Of a stretch of DNA of 47,413 nt, positions 16,779 to 26,610 are shown piece by piece. Under the pieces are notes generated by a model. The model was not told the origin of the DNA and made no database searches. It saw only the letters and a list, made by a program, of their open reading frames with translations. Location: the NCBI GenBank assembly GCA_904420565.1, contig CAJFVV010000061.1, forward strand, positions 1 to 47,413. Direction: 5' to 3'. The translations under genes and the position numbers were made by a program. This stretch comes from Candidatus Pseudoscillospira faecavium (GTDB taxonomy: Bacteria; Bacillota; Clostridia; Oscillospirales; Oscillospiraceae). Numbering within the stretch: the first letter of the stretch is position 1; each line of letters starts with the position of its first letter.

Positions 16779-18290
16779 ATGAAAACCCCTACTACTTTGA
16801 TTATTATGGATGGCTTCGGCCTGAGTGATGAAGTGGAAGGCAATGCTGTCCGGGCAGCAAAAACCCCCGTTTTGGACAAGTTGATTGCCGAAAATGCGCA
16901 TACCTCCTTATCTGCATCCGGTCTGGATGTCGGTTTGCCCGAAGGCCAGATGGGCAACAGCGAGGTGGGGCACACCAATATCGGCGGCGGCCGTGTGGTT
17001 TTTCAGGATCTGCCCCGCATTTCCAGAGCCATCGAGGACGGCACATTCTTTAACAACCAGGCTTACAATACCGCCATGGATGCCTGTCTGGAACACGACA
17101 GCGCACTGCATCTGCTGGGTCTGCTCAGCGACGGCGGCGTCCACTCTCATATCACACATTTGTTTGCCCTGCTGGAACTGGCAAAGCAAAAGGGGCTCCA
17201 AAAAGTGTATATCCACGCTTTTTTGGATGGACGTGACGTCCCCCCTTCTTCCGGCAAAGACTATGTACAGCAGCTGGTGGATCGCTGCACTGAGTTGGGC
17301 ATCGGAAAAATCGCCACGGTGCAGGGCCGGTTCTACGCTATGGACCGCGACAAGCGCTGGGACCGCGTGGAAGCTGCTTATGATGCCATGGTTTACGGAA
17401 CCGGAAAATTCTGCGAGGATCCGGTCAAAGCTGTGGAAGCGTCCTATGCAGAAGGTGTAACGGACGAATTCGTGGTACCCGTAGTGTGCGATAAGGACGG
17501 CACTATTTCCGACAACGACAGCGTAATCTTCTTTAACTTCCGCCCGGACCGGGCGCGGGAAATCACCCGCTCTCTTGTCGATCAGGACTTCGACGGCTTT
17601 GTACGGCAGTGGTTCCCTCTGACTTACGTCTGCACCACGGAATACGACGCTTCCATGCCCAATGTGACGGTTGCGTTCCCCCATGAACCGCTGACCAACT
17701 GCCTGGGCGAATACCTGAGCAAACTCGGCCTGACCCAGCTGCGCATCGCCGAAACAGAAAAATATGCCCATGTCACCTTCTTTTTCAACGGCGGCTGTGA
17801 AACGGTTTTTCCCGGCGAGGACCGGGTGCTGGTTCCCTCACCCAAAGTCGCCACATACGACCTTCAGCCGGAAATGAGTGCTCCCGAGGTCACTGAACAG
17901 GTGGTAAGCCGCATTTCCAGCGGCGAATATGACGTAATTATCCTCAATTTTGCCAACTGCGACATGGTGGGACACACCGGCGTATTCAATGCAGCGGTCA
18001 GCGCCGTGGAAACTGTGGACACCTGCGTGGGCGAGGTAGTTCGCGCCACCGCAGAGATGGGCGGTATTTCCATGATCACCGCTGACCACGGAAATGCAGA
18101 AAAAATGCTGGATGAACACGGCAATCCGCATACTGCCCACACCACCAATCTGGTGCCCTTCATCGTGGTGGGTGCCGCCACAAAACTGCGCAGCGGCGGC
18201 CGTCTGGCAGACATTGCCCCCACCATGCTGGATTTGATGGGACTGGCCTGCCCGGAGGAAATGGATGGCAAAACTCTGATCATCCAATAG
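16779..18290 (+). CDS. gpmI: Cofactor-independent phosphoglycerate mutase
   Basis: Manganese-dependent enzyme of the alkaline phosphatase superfamily converting 3- to 2-phosphoglycerate. It is 503 residues, typical. It has the N-terminal metal site IIMDGFGL, the nucleophile Ser61 in GQMGNSEVGHTNIGGGR, HAFLDGRDVPP, the Arg pair in FNFRPDRARE, NFANCDMVGHTG and the C-terminal metal ligands ITADHGNAE. CAGGAGAG precedes ATG 16779. It ends before a terminator that partly separates it from eno. Confidence 0.98.
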   Translation: MKTPTTLIIMDGFGLSDEVEGNAVRAAKTPVLDKLIAENAHTSLSASGLDVGLPEGQMGNSEVGHTNIGGGRVVFQDLPRISRAIEDGTFFNNQAYNTAMDACLEHDSALHLLGLLSDGGVHSHITHLFALLELAKQKGLQKVYIHAFLDGRDVPPSSGKDYVQQLVDRCTELGIGKIATVQGRFYAMDRDKRWDRVEAAYDAMVYGTGKFCEDPVKAVEASYAEGVTDEFVVPVVCDKDGTISDNDSVIFFNFRPDRAREITRSLVDQDFDGFVRQWFPLTYVCTTEYDASMPNVTVAFPHEPLTNCLGEYLSKLGLTQLRIAETEKYAHVTFFFNGGCETVFPGEDRVLVPSPKVATYDLQPEMSAPEVTEQVVSRISSGEYDVIILNFANCDMVGHTGVFNAAVSAVETVDTCVGEVVRATAEMGGISMITADHGNAEKMLDEHGNPHTAHTTNLVPFIVVGAATKLRSGGRLADIAPTMLDLMGLACPEEMDGKTLIIQ

Positions 18291-18369
18291 TCTTTTCCAA
18301 AATTTACTTTCCCACTGCATCGTTATTTTCTGAAAAATGGCCCATACTACCCTTATCGTGCCCTATTGA

Positions 18370-19758
<1,389 letters not shown>

Positions 19759-19777
19759 CCGTTTTATAGTCAATACA

Positions 19778-19817
19778 CATGTCCCGGCAGCATAGTATGC
19801 TGCCGGGACATGCTTTT
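19778..19817 (+). terminator. Very strong terminator after eno
   Basis: A perfect 17-bp inverted repeat (19778-19794 with 19796-19812) around a single central base is followed by CTTTTT. Confidence 0.92.
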
Positions 19818-19960
19818 TCCCCTGATTCAGCTGCAGTTTTGTCTTGAACCGGGCAGGAAAATATTGTATCATAACGAAAACAAGTTTTGGAAAAGCACGC
19901 CATCCCGAGGCGGTCGCCAGGCTTAAAAGCAATCGCCGCAAACAGGACGAGGTGAACTCA

Positions 19961-20494
19961 GTGAACCTGAAAGCAAAAAAAATCATATCTTTATTTGCAA
20001 GCATCGCATGCATGCTTCCCCTATACATCCTTCTGCACGAAGGCGGCCATACGCTGATTGCGGTCCTGTGCGGTGCTCAGATCACAGAATTCAGCATTTT
20101 AGGCGCGTACATGCTTTATAGCGGCGGCATCTTTACTGCAGCAACGCTGTCTCTCTTTCATGCCGCAGGCATGCTGCTGCCCATCTGTATATTAATCGTT
20201 TATATGCTGACTTATCAAAGCAAAATAAGAAGCATATTTTATAGAATTTTCTCTTTTATGTTTCTGCTTATCACAGCTGCCCCCACACTTGCGTGGGTTA
20301 TTGTGCCTGTTCTGTATCTCTTTGATCAAGCACCCCAGGGCGATGACGTGACAAAATTTATCAACAGTTCCGGAGTGAGCCCCTGGGCTGTTTTATCGGG
20401 CGCCATGGTGCTTCTTTTTCTCTGTCTTATCCTTGCCTGGAAGAAAAAAGTCATTCAAAATTATTGGGCGGCTGTCACGCTCGATGCAGCATGA
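19961..20494 (+). CDS. Small membrane protein with HExxH motif (M50-like)
   Basis: A 177-residue, strongly hydrophobic protein with about four membrane segments. The first segment ends in LLHEGGHTL (His26, Glu27, His30), the zinc-binding HExxH placement seen in site-2-protease-type (M50) membrane metallopeptidases, followed by GAQITEFSILG like the first loop of those enzymes. The second M50 motif (NPDG or similar Asp) is not evident, so activity is uncertain. I chose GTG 19961 with GAGGTGA just upstream; an ATG at 19844 would add 39 polar residues. Monocistronic, after the eno terminator. No function should be assigned beyond possible intramembrane protease or degenerate relative. Confidence 0.6.
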   Translation: MNLKAKKIISLFASIACMLPLYILLHEGGHTLIAVLCGAQITEFSILGAYMLYSGGIFTAATLSLFHAAGMLLPICILIVYMLTYQSKIRSIFYRIFSFMFLLITAAPTLAWVIVPVLYLFDQAPQGDDVTKFINSSGVSPWAVLSGAMVLLFLCLILAWKKKVIQNYWAAVTLDAA

Positions 20495-20930
20495 ACAGAG
20501 CACTGCCGAAGGAAAGCTCTGCTGAATTTAGAGACAGCTCCTTTTTTAGGATTTTCTTGCGCTTTCCCCGCCTTGTTTTTTTGCGCCCCTTCTATTATGA
20601 GGAAATCATCGAAAGCAGCGCTGAAAAGGGACACAGCCTTGAGCAAGAAATGGTGCTTCCGCCTGGGCCTTCTCCTTCCGGGAGGCGGTCTGGCCGCCCT
20701 GATTTTTCTGCAGCCGTCACCTCCTTCCGCAGCAGCCGCACGGGCAATGACAACGAGCTGCGCAGCTGTGAAAATTTTTCCTGCACTGTGTATAAAAGGG
20801 CCTCCATGTGTCAATGCTACTCATGGAGGCCCTTTTCCCAGATCCCCCCTGGAAAAAGCGCCCATCGCTGGCGCGCCGCGGCCATAAGCGCGGCCGCCGC
20901 GCCCTTTTGGCACGGCAAGGAGGTATGATT
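20495..20930. other. Gene-free stretch with a terminator
   Basis: About 436 bp between two rightward genes. Reading frames cross it (for example from ATG 20597) but run through a terminator hairpin, have no ribosome site, and overlap each other in competing frames, so I do not call a gene. It could be decayed coding sequence. GC-rich palindromic sequence lies at about 20872-20902. Confidence 0.5.
20794..20836. terminator. Bidirectional terminator
   Basis: A perfect 15-bp stem (20794-20808 with 20822-20836) with a 13-nt loop and A/T ends. Confidence 0.85.
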
Positions 20931-21665
20931 ATGAAATCATCTGGAAAACTCAATGCATTTTTGAACGGAGCAGGATTTTACATAGTCCTGCTTCTGGCAA
21001 TCGCCGTTATTGGAGCATCGGGCTATTTTATTTACACCACCCTCTCCGGCAACCGGGATGCGCAAACCGATCCCGCTCCTGCGGGCAACGAGGCAATTCT
21101 TTCCGAAGAACCGGAGCACGAAGTGCCGGACACCCCGTCTTCCGAAAGCAACACCACATCTCCCGACTCGTCCGGTGAGCAGCAAAGCGTGGCTGTTTCC
21201 GGCACTACGGAAATTTCTGCAGAAGTTTCCGCACCAGCCGAGACACAGGCGCAAACAATTGTCCGCCCGCTGAGCGGAGATACTGTGACAGCCTTCAGCA
21301 TGGACGAGCTTCTTTACAATGAAACCATGGGCGACTGGCGCACCCACGACGGCATCGATATCGCCGCGGCAGAGGGGGCCGAGGTTGTGGCTGCCGCTTC
21401 CGGCAAGGTCTCCTCTGTCACAGAGGATTACTGGATGGGGACAACGGTTGTCATTTCCTCTGCAGACGGATACGAGCTGACTTACGCCTCTTTGCAAAGC
21501 GCGCCCGCCGTATCCGCCGGCGACAGCGTGCAGGCAGGCGACCCCATCGGCACCGTGGGCAACACCTCCTCTCTGGAGGCAACTGCAGGCGCCCATCTTC
21601 ACTTCTCCGTATACCGGGAAGGGGTAGCCGTGGATCCCAATGCTTATTTGGCCAAAGCAGGCTGA
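20931..21665 (+). CDS. SpoIIQ-like M23 peptidase
   Basis: A 244-residue protein with a single N-terminal membrane segment (about 13-35), an acidic Ser/Thr/Glu-rich linker (about 40-110) and a C-terminal M23 (LytM) domain. The zinc ligands are present: His139 and Asp143 in WRTHDGIDIAA and His224 in AHLHFSV. The order WRTHDGID, MGTTVVI, LQSAP and GNTSS closely resembles SpoIIQ, the forespore protein that forms the engulfment channel with SpoIIIAH; the presence of zinc ligands matches clostridial rather than Bacillus SpoIIQ. An ordinary M23 endopeptidase remains possible. I chose ATG 20931 because AAGGAGG is 7 nt upstream; ATG 20925 is too close. Confidence 0.78.
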   Translation: MKSSGKLNAFLNGAGFYIVLLLAIAVIGASGYFIYTTLSGNRDAQTDPAPAGNEAILSEEPEHEVPDTPSSESNTTSPDSSGEQQSVAVSGTTEISAEVSAPAETQAQTIVRPLSGDTVTAFSMDELLYNETMGDWRTHDGIDIAAAEGAEVVAAASGKVSSVTEDYWMGTTVVISSADGYELTYASLQSAPAVSAGDSVQAGDPIGTVGNTSSLEATAGAHLHFSVYREGVAVDPNAYLAKAG

Positions 21666-21697
21666 ATTCCTTTCAGACTTTCTCTCCTCCCAGTTCA

Positions 21698-21731
21698 GGC
21701 AGGGACTGCAAAATGCAGCCCCTGCCCTTTT
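21698..21731 (+). terminator. Terminator of the M23 gene
   Basis: A 13-bp stem with one mismatch (21698-21710 with 21714-21726), loop AAA, is followed by CTTTTT. Confidence 0.8.
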
Positions 21732-21751
21732 TACGCTTCTCCCACAAAAAG

Positions 21752-21775
21752 CGCCGCTCTCCCGAGCGGCGTTTT
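21752..21775. terminator. Terminator of prfB
   Basis: An 8-bp GC stem (21752-21759 with 21764-21771) is flanked by AAAAA and TTTT. On the - strand it lies just after the prfB stop and runs into five T. Confidence 0.75.
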
Positions 21776-21781
21776 GTTCTT

Positions 21782-22906
21782 TTATTTCTTCAGGGTTCCA
21801 TTTGCACTGGCAGTCAGATAGGCATTGATAAAGCCGTCCAGATCACCGTCCATCACGCTGTCGATGTTGCCGGTTTCATAGCCGGTGCGGGTGTCTTTCA
21901 CCATCTGATAGGGCATGAATACATAAGAGCGAATCTGGCTGCCCCATTCAATCTTCATCTGCACGCCCTTGATATCTGAAATTTTTTCCGCGTGCTGCTG
22001 GGCTTTCAGCTCCATCAGCTTGGCGCGCAGCATCTTCATGCAGTTATCCTTATTTTGGAACTGGCTGCGCTCCTGTTGGGAAGAAACTACAATGCCCGTG
22101 GGCTTATGAATCAGGCGCACTGCAGAAGAGGTTTTATTGATATGCTGGCCGCCTGCACCGGAGGAACGGAATACCTGCATCTCAATGTCCTCCTCACGGA
22201 TTTCCACCGAGTTGTCATCCTCCATCTCCGGCATCACTTCCACCGCTGCAAAAGAGGTCTGCCGCCGGGCATTGGCATCAAAGGGAGATACACGCACCAG
22301 CCGGTGTACGCCGTTTTCACTCTTCAGGTAACCGTAGGCATTCTCCCCCTCAATGGCAATGGTGGCCGATTTGATGCCAGCTTCGTCGCCTTCTTCATAA
22401 TCCAGAATTTTATAGGTAAATCCGTGGCGATCGGTCCAGCGGGTATACATGCGGTAAAGCATTTCCGTCCAGTCCTGTGCTTCCGTTCCGCCCGCGCCGG
22501 AATGCAGCGCCAAAATGGCATTGTTGCCGTCATATTCGCCGGAGAGCAGCGTTGCCAGGCGGCGGTCTGCAATCTCTTTTTCCAGCTTTTCATAAGCCTC
22601 GCTCAATTCATCCAGCAGGGACTCGTCATTTTCCTCGATGGCCATTTCACACAGCGTCATGGCATCCTCCCAATCTGAACAAAGCTTGTCATGGGCATGG
22701 ATTTTATTTTCCAGGCGTCTGATTTGCTGGGCCACCTTCTGGGAATGCTCCATATCGTTCCAGAAACCATCCTGGGCGCTTTCATCCTGCAGCCGTGCAT
22801 ATTCCTCCCGGGCGCCATCAATATTCAGCGCCTGCTTGAGCTCCTCCAAAATCGGTTTTTGCGCCAGCAGCTTCTGCTTGTATTCATCGTATTCAATCAT
22901 GCTCAT
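21782..22906 (-). CDS. prfB: Peptide chain release factor 2, no frameshift site
   Basis: Releases finished proteins at UGA and UAA codons. It is a full-length factor of 374 residues. The SPF recognition motif is in RVSPFDANARRQTS and the catalytic GGQ in SSGAGGQHINKTSSAVR. In most bacteria prfB needs a programmed +1 shift at a UGA around codon 25. Here the frame is continuous through the matching region (KQALNIDGAREEYARL), with no UGA, so that feedback loop is missing. ATG 22906 is the first candidate, with GGAGA about 14 nt upstream; ATG 22900 is an alternative. Monocistronic, convergent with the M23 gene. Confidence 0.95.
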   Translation of the reverse strand: MSMIEYDEYKQKLLAQKPILEELKQALNIDGAREEYARLQDESAQDGFWNDMEHSQKVAQQIRRLENKIHAHDKLCSDWEDAMTLCEMAIEENDESLLDELSEAYEKLEKEIADRRLATLLSGEYDGNNAILALHSGAGGTEAQDWTEMLYRMYTRWTDRHGFTYKILDYEEGDEAGIKSATIAIEGENAYGYLKSENGVHRLVRVSPFDANARRQTSFAAVEVMPEMEDDNSVEIREEDIEMQVFRSSGAGGQHINKTSSAVRLIHKPTGIVVSSQQERSQFQNKDNCMKMLRAKLMELKAQQHAEKISDIKGVQMKIEWGSQIRSYVFMPYQMVKDTRTGYETGNIDSVMDGDLDGFINAYLTASANGTLKK

Positions 22907-23184
22907 TTCTCATCGATCTCCAATATCCAAAATGCGCGTATCTCTTTACACATAATGTGTATTATATCGGATTTCCATACTCCTGTAAAGCAGTTTTCCC
23001 CGAAAAAAGTCGGAAAACGGCCAGAAACAGAACCTTGGCGGTGAATTGCAGCATTTTTGCCATGAAATCTGTTTTTTCTTGTGCAATTTTTCTTTTCATC
23101 CGCCAAAAGTCCCTGGTACAAAGACATTTTTCCGCCCATGTGGTATCCCCCAAACAAAGCACTGCCAAAATTTTCCGGCCACTC

Positions 23185-23213
23185 TTGCTAATTAAAGTGT
23201 TATCGTATAAAAT
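23185..23213 (+). promoter_or_regulatory. Promoter of the symporter gene
   Basis: TTGCTA (23185-23190) and TAAAAT (23208-23213) have a 17-bp spacer. The start would be near 23220, giving a 115-nt leader. Confidence 0.7.
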
Positions 23214-23228
23214 AGCCATAAATTGAAT

Positions 23229-23252
23229 GCCTGCTCGGCAGGTTCTTTTTTT
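23229..23252 (+). promoter_or_regulatory. Possible attenuator hairpin in the symporter leader
   Basis: A 5-6 bp GC stem (23230-23234 with 23238-23242, loop TCG) is followed by TTCTTTTTTT, a terminator shape only about 10 nt after the predicted start. The right arm could instead pair with CCTGCC further down the leader (near 23301), so an attenuation switch is possible. Confidence 0.4.
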
Positions 23253-23334
23253 CTATCTGCCGGCATACATAGCAATAGAGGGACTTGCCGCCTGCCAGGC
23301 TAATCCCGCTCAGGAAAAGGAGAGAGAATCGTAC

Positions 23335-24783
23335 ATGGACCAATTTATCGCAATTATTAACTTAATCGACCATTACATCTGGGGCATTCCCCTGTGCGTT
23401 TTGATCATCGGCTGCGGCATCTGGCTGACGCTCCGGGTTCGCTTTCTTCAGGTGCGTCATTTGGGGCGTGCGCTGAAATACATGGTGAAAAATGAATCTC
23501 ACGGCGAAGGAGAAGTCACCAGCTTCGGGGCGTTGTGCACCGCCCTGTCCGCCACCATCGGCACCGGCAATATCGTAGGCGTTGCCACTGCTATTGCCGC
23601 CGGCGGCCCCGGCGCACTGTTCTGGATGGAAGCCGCCGCTTTTTTCGGCATGGCTACCAAGTATTCAGAAGGTCTCCTGGCCATCAAATACCGCACGATT
23701 GACAGCAGCGGCCATGTGCTGGGCGGCCCCTTCTATTATATCGAGCGCGGCATGGGCAAAAACTGGAAATGGCTGGCAAAAGCCTTTGCTTTCTTCGGTG
23801 CCACAGCCGGTCTGCTCGGCATCGGCACCATTACCCAGGTCAACGGCATCACCTCAGCTGCTCAGGATTTCTTCGATCCCAATCTGCAGCATGTGGTCTT
23901 TACCATCGGCAGCGGTGAAAACGCTGCTACAATCACGGTAACTACCATTATAGCCGGCGCATTGGTCACCCTTGCGGCCGCGCTGGTCATCATCGGTGGT
24001 ATTCAGCGTATCGCCAAGGTCTCCCAGGTCATCGTGCCGTTTATGGCCATTATGTATGTGGCCTTTGCCCTGTTGCTGCTGCTGTGCAATCTGCCGGCAC
24101 TGCCCGGTGCCATTGTCACCATTCTCACCTCGGCTTTTGCACCCCAGGCCGCTCTCGGCGGCGTAATCGGCGCCACCATTAAAGATGCCATCCAAAACGG
24201 CGTCGCCCGCGGTATTTTCTCCAATGAGGCCGGTCTCGGTTCCGCCCCCATCGCCGCTGCCGCCGCACAGACCAAGGAACCTGCCCGTCAGGGTCTCGTC
24301 ACCATGACCGGCACTTTTATCGATACGATCATTGTCTGCACCATGACAGGCCTGTCCATCGTGATCACACAGTCCTGGCTGCCGGAATTAGGGCTGCAGG
24401 GCGTCCAAATCACTTCCAGAGCTTTCCAGGTCGGCCTGCCGTTTTCTTCTCAGGTGTCCGCTTTCGTTCTCATGCTGTGCCTGATTTTCTTCGCTTTTAC
24501 CACCATCCTCGGATGGGATTATTACGGCGAACGCTGCCTGGAATATTTTACCAATGGCAGCAAGGGCGCAGTCAAATGCTACCGTTGGCTTTACATTGCT
24601 GCCGTTTTTGTCGGCCCCTATCTGACGGTGGCTGCTGTTTGGACCATTGCCGACATATTCAACGCGCTGATGGCCATTCCCAATATCATCGCCTTGCTGG
24701 CCTTGTCCGGTGTGGTCGCCAAAGAGACCCGCAGCTATTTTGACCGTGACCGCCAGCGGCAGCTGCTGCGTCAAAAACGATAA
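23335..24783 (+). CDS. Alanine/glycine:cation symporter (AGCS family)
   Basis: Sodium- or proton-coupled importer of alanine or glycine in the cytoplasmic membrane. It is 482 residues with about eleven hydrophobic segments. The family signature appears as FGALCTALSATIGTGNIVGV followed by ATAIAAGGPGALFWM; later GVARGIFSNEAGLGSAPIAA and LGWDYYGERCLEY are also characteristic. ATG 23335 follows AAAGGAGAG. The frame remains open upstream to 23227 but lacks a ribosome site there. The gene is monocistronic with a long leader that may contain an attenuator. Confidence 0.95.
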   Translation: MDQFIAIINLIDHYIWGIPLCVLIIGCGIWLTLRVRFLQVRHLGRALKYMVKNESHGEGEVTSFGALCTALSATIGTGNIVGVATAIAAGGPGALFWMEAAAFFGMATKYSEGLLAIKYRTIDSSGHVLGGPFYYIERGMGKNWKWLAKAFAFFGATAGLLGIGTITQVNGITSAAQDFFDPNLQHVVFTIGSGENAATITVTTIIAGALVTLAAALVIIGGIQRIAKVSQVIVPFMAIMYVAFALLLLLCNLPALPGAIVTILTSAFAPQAALGGVIGATIKDAIQNGVARGIFSNEAGLGSAPIAAAAAQTKEPARQGLVTMTGTFIDTIIVCTMTGLSIVITQSWLPELGLQGVQITSRAFQVGLPFSSQVSAFVLMLCLIFFAFTTILGWDYYGERCLEYFTNGSKGAVKCYRWLYIAAVFVGPYLTVAAVWTIADIFNALMAIPNIIALLALSGVVAKETRSYFDRDRQRQLLRQKR

Positions 24784-24826
24784 GATCCATTTCCTGTTAT
24801 TCTGCTTTCTTCATACCTCCCATAAC

Positions 24827-24866
24827 AATAAGCGGCCCGGCTGAAAATTCAGCCGGGCCGCTTATT
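24827..24866. terminator. Bidirectional terminator for convergent genes
   Basis: A perfect 19-bp inverted repeat (24827-24845 with 24848-24866) with a 2-nt centre. It ends the symporter transcript and the opposing DUF3788 transcript, whose stop codon overlaps its right edge. Confidence 0.9.
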
Positions 24867-25311
24867 ATGATACTCCGCCGCATCTGCAGCGGCCATTTTG
24901 CTTCCTGTTTGGCTTTCGTTTCATGCACAACAGTTTTAGGAAATCATCAAACAACGATGTATCCACAGGCTCAAACATCATCCATTTTCCATCATGGTAT
25001 GTTCGCGCTTCATCATATCGCTTTTGAACTTCTTTTGAATAATTCTCTCTATCCATTTCAAATTGTAACTGCTCCTTTTTCCCCAAGATAACCATAAACC
25101 CCACACAGTTCTCCCTTGCATACAATGCACACAGCGTCTTCCCGCCCCGGCGATATTGGTATTCATAGCTCCAGGCTTTACCGCCCCGGTCCCATAAACA
25201 GTCCATATCATAGTGTTCTTCAATGAAAGCACACAGCTGATTCCATACATCATACAGCGATTTTCCCACCAGTGCTGTCATTTCTTTGCTGTCAGGAATG
25301 GCATCAAGCAT
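24865..25311 (-). CDS. DUF3788-family protein
   Basis: A soluble protein of 148 residues that I match to the DUF3788 family from its layout: an N-terminal helix, a Trp-rich core (LWDRGGKAWSYEYQYRRGGKT), LCALYARENCVGFMVILGKKE, and a C-terminal DGKWMMFEPVDTS followed by a helix. The biochemical role of this family is unknown. The C-terminus is basic and cysteine-rich (CMKRKPNRKQNGRCRCGG). I chose ATG 25311 for its GGGGGGAG ribosome site; an upstream start at 25344 would add 11 residues. Probably monocistronic. Confidence 0.75.
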   Translation of the reverse strand: MLDAIPDSKEMTALVGKSLYDVWNQLCAFIEEHYDMDCLWDRGGKAWSYEYQYRRGGKTLCALYARENCVGFMVILGKKEQLQFEMDRENYSKEVQKRYDEARTYHDGKWMMFEPVDTSLFDDFLKLLCMKRKPNRKQNGRCRCGGVS

Positions 25312-25354
25312 ATTGCTCCCCCCTCTCTCCCTTTGCTGTTCCAATCAGCAAAAA

Positions 25355-25378
25355 GCGGCATGGAAGCATCCATGCCGC
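25355..25378 (-). terminator. Terminator of the Sel1-repeat gene
   Basis: A perfect 9-bp stem (25355-25363 with 25370-25378) with a 6-nt loop is followed on the - strand by five T. It lies right after the Sel1 gene stop. Confidence 0.82.
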
Positions 25379-25383
25379 AATCA

Positions 25384-25707
25384 TTATCCAATATGTTCCA
25401 GCGGCCGCAGATTGGCAAGGCTCATTTTCGCCCCTACATGGCCGCGATCTGCCGCCTGCTCCCACAGATAAAAAGCCGCTTCCTTATTGCGTGCCAAGCC
25501 ATCGCCATAATAATAGCAGACGCCTGAGTAATACAGCGCATCAGCATTGCCCAGTTCTGCCGCTTTTTCCCAAAGCTGCAGGGCAAGTTTCAAACTCTTT
25601 TCCCGCCCTCTGCCATAATAATAGCTTTCGGCCAGTTTTTCAATATATGCCGCATCACCGGATTCCAGCGCAGCTGCTACCACTTTTTGGTCCTGCTTAT
25701 TGGCCAT
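25384..25707 (-). CDS. Short Sel1-repeat protein
   Basis: A 107-residue protein made mostly of two Sel1-like repeats of about 36 residues: AESYYYGRGREKSLKLALQ, then LWEKAAELGNADALYYSG, and CYYYGDGLARNKEAAFYL, then WEQAADRGHVGAKMSLANL. Such alpha-alpha solenoids mediate protein-protein contacts; partner unknown. There is no signal peptide, so it is cytoplasmic. ATG 25707 is chosen because GGAAAGG lies about 8 nt upstream; starts upstream (to 25770) have no ribosome site. Confidence 0.85.
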   Translation of the reverse strand: MANKQDQKVVAAALESGDAAYIEKLAESYYYGRGREKSLKLALQLWEKAAELGNADALYYSGVCYYYGDGLARNKEAAFYLWEQAADRGHVGAKMSLANLRPLEHIG

Positions 25708-25810
25708 GTTGACCATCCTTTCCTCCAAGCAAAACATTATGTCAACATATTTACTTTTACACTTTAGCACAAATCACAGAATTTTGCAAGAATAATTTCC
25801 AAAAAAAGGC

Positions 25811-25841
25811 AAAAGGAAGAGGCGCCGCACGTCTCTTCCTT
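25811..25841 (-). terminator. Terminator of the first peptide-importer operon
   Basis: A perfect 10-bp stem (25811-25820 with 25832-25841) with an 11-nt loop, then T-rich sequence on the - strand. It overlaps the last base of the ATPase stop codon. Confidence 0.8.
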
Positions 25842-26578
25842 TATTCCGCCGCTTTCAGTAATTGTTTGGTATAGGGATGCTGAGGATGATCGAAAATATC
25901 GTCCACGGTGGCCTCTTCCACAATGCGTCCGTCCTTCATAACAATCACCCGGTCGCAGAGCTGATAGACGACATTCAAATCGTGGGAAATAAACAAATAA
26001 CTCAGCTGGTACTGCTTGCGCAAATCCGCCAAAAGCTGCAAAATCTGCGCCTGAATCGTCACATCCAAAGCAGAGACCGGCTCATCGGCAATCACCAGGC
26101 GCGGGCGCACAATCAATGCCGCTGCAATACAAACACGCTGCCGCTGCCCGCCGGAAAGCTCATGGGGCCGCCGGGTTGCGCACTCGGGAGAAAGCCCCAC
26201 CTGCCTGAGCATGTCCTCCACGCGGCGGCGGCGCTCCGCAGCATTGTATTTTCCATAAATCTTGAGCGGCTCCTCTAAAATCCATCCAATGGTCCTGGCT
26301 GGATTCAGCGCACTGAAAGGGTCCTGAAAAACCATCTGCGGCCGCTTGGAGTAATGAATCACTTTTCCTGTATAATCCGGAAGGTAACCAAGAATGGTCT
26401 TTGCCAAAGTGGACTTGCCGCAGCCGCTTTCGCCCACAAGGCCCAAAACTTCTCCGCTGTGAATGGTAAAGCTGACATGATCGAGCACTTTCCGTGTCTC
26501 TTTCTTGCGGAACAAGGCGCCGCCTCTCTGGTAGAAGCTGCACAAATCCTGCACCTCAAGAATTTTTTCTTCTTCCAT
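25841..26578 (-). CDS. Oligopeptide ABC importer ATPase (OppF/DppF-like), operon 1
   Basis: Cytoplasmic ATPase subunit of a peptide importer, 245 residues. Walker A is [16 protein letters not shown], the signature LSGGQRQR and Walker [13 protein letters not shown], with the H-loop in FISHDL. It stops right after [12 protein letters not shown], so it lacks the C-terminal extension usually found in OppF/DppF (about 320 residues). Last of a five-gene leftward operon, 32 bp after its partner ATPase. Substrate unknown. Confidence 0.92.
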   Translation of the reverse strand: MEEEKILEVQDLCSFYQRGGALFRKKETRKVLDHVSFTIHSGEVLGLVGESGCGKSTLAKTILGYLPDYTGKVIHYSKRPQMVFQDPFSALNPARTIGWILEEPLKIYGKYNAAERRRRVEDMLRQVGLSPECATRRPHELSGGQRQRVCIAAALIVRPRLVIADEPVSALDVTIQAQILQLLADLRKQYQLSYLFISHDLNVVYQLCDRVIVMKDGRIVEEATVDDIFDHPQHPYTKQLLKAAE

Positions 26579-26610
26579 TCAGCTTCCTCCTTTCCACATC
26601 GCAGTTCTTC

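Noticed and set aside
20597-20887. Frame starting MRKSSKAALKRD with a hydrophobic stretch, considered as a small secreted protein
   Set aside because: No ribosome site and the frame reads straight through the 15-bp terminator at 20794-20836.
20872-20902. GC-rich palindrome considered as an attachment or operator site
   Set aside because: Low-complexity GC sequence with imperfect pairing; no integrase or other support.
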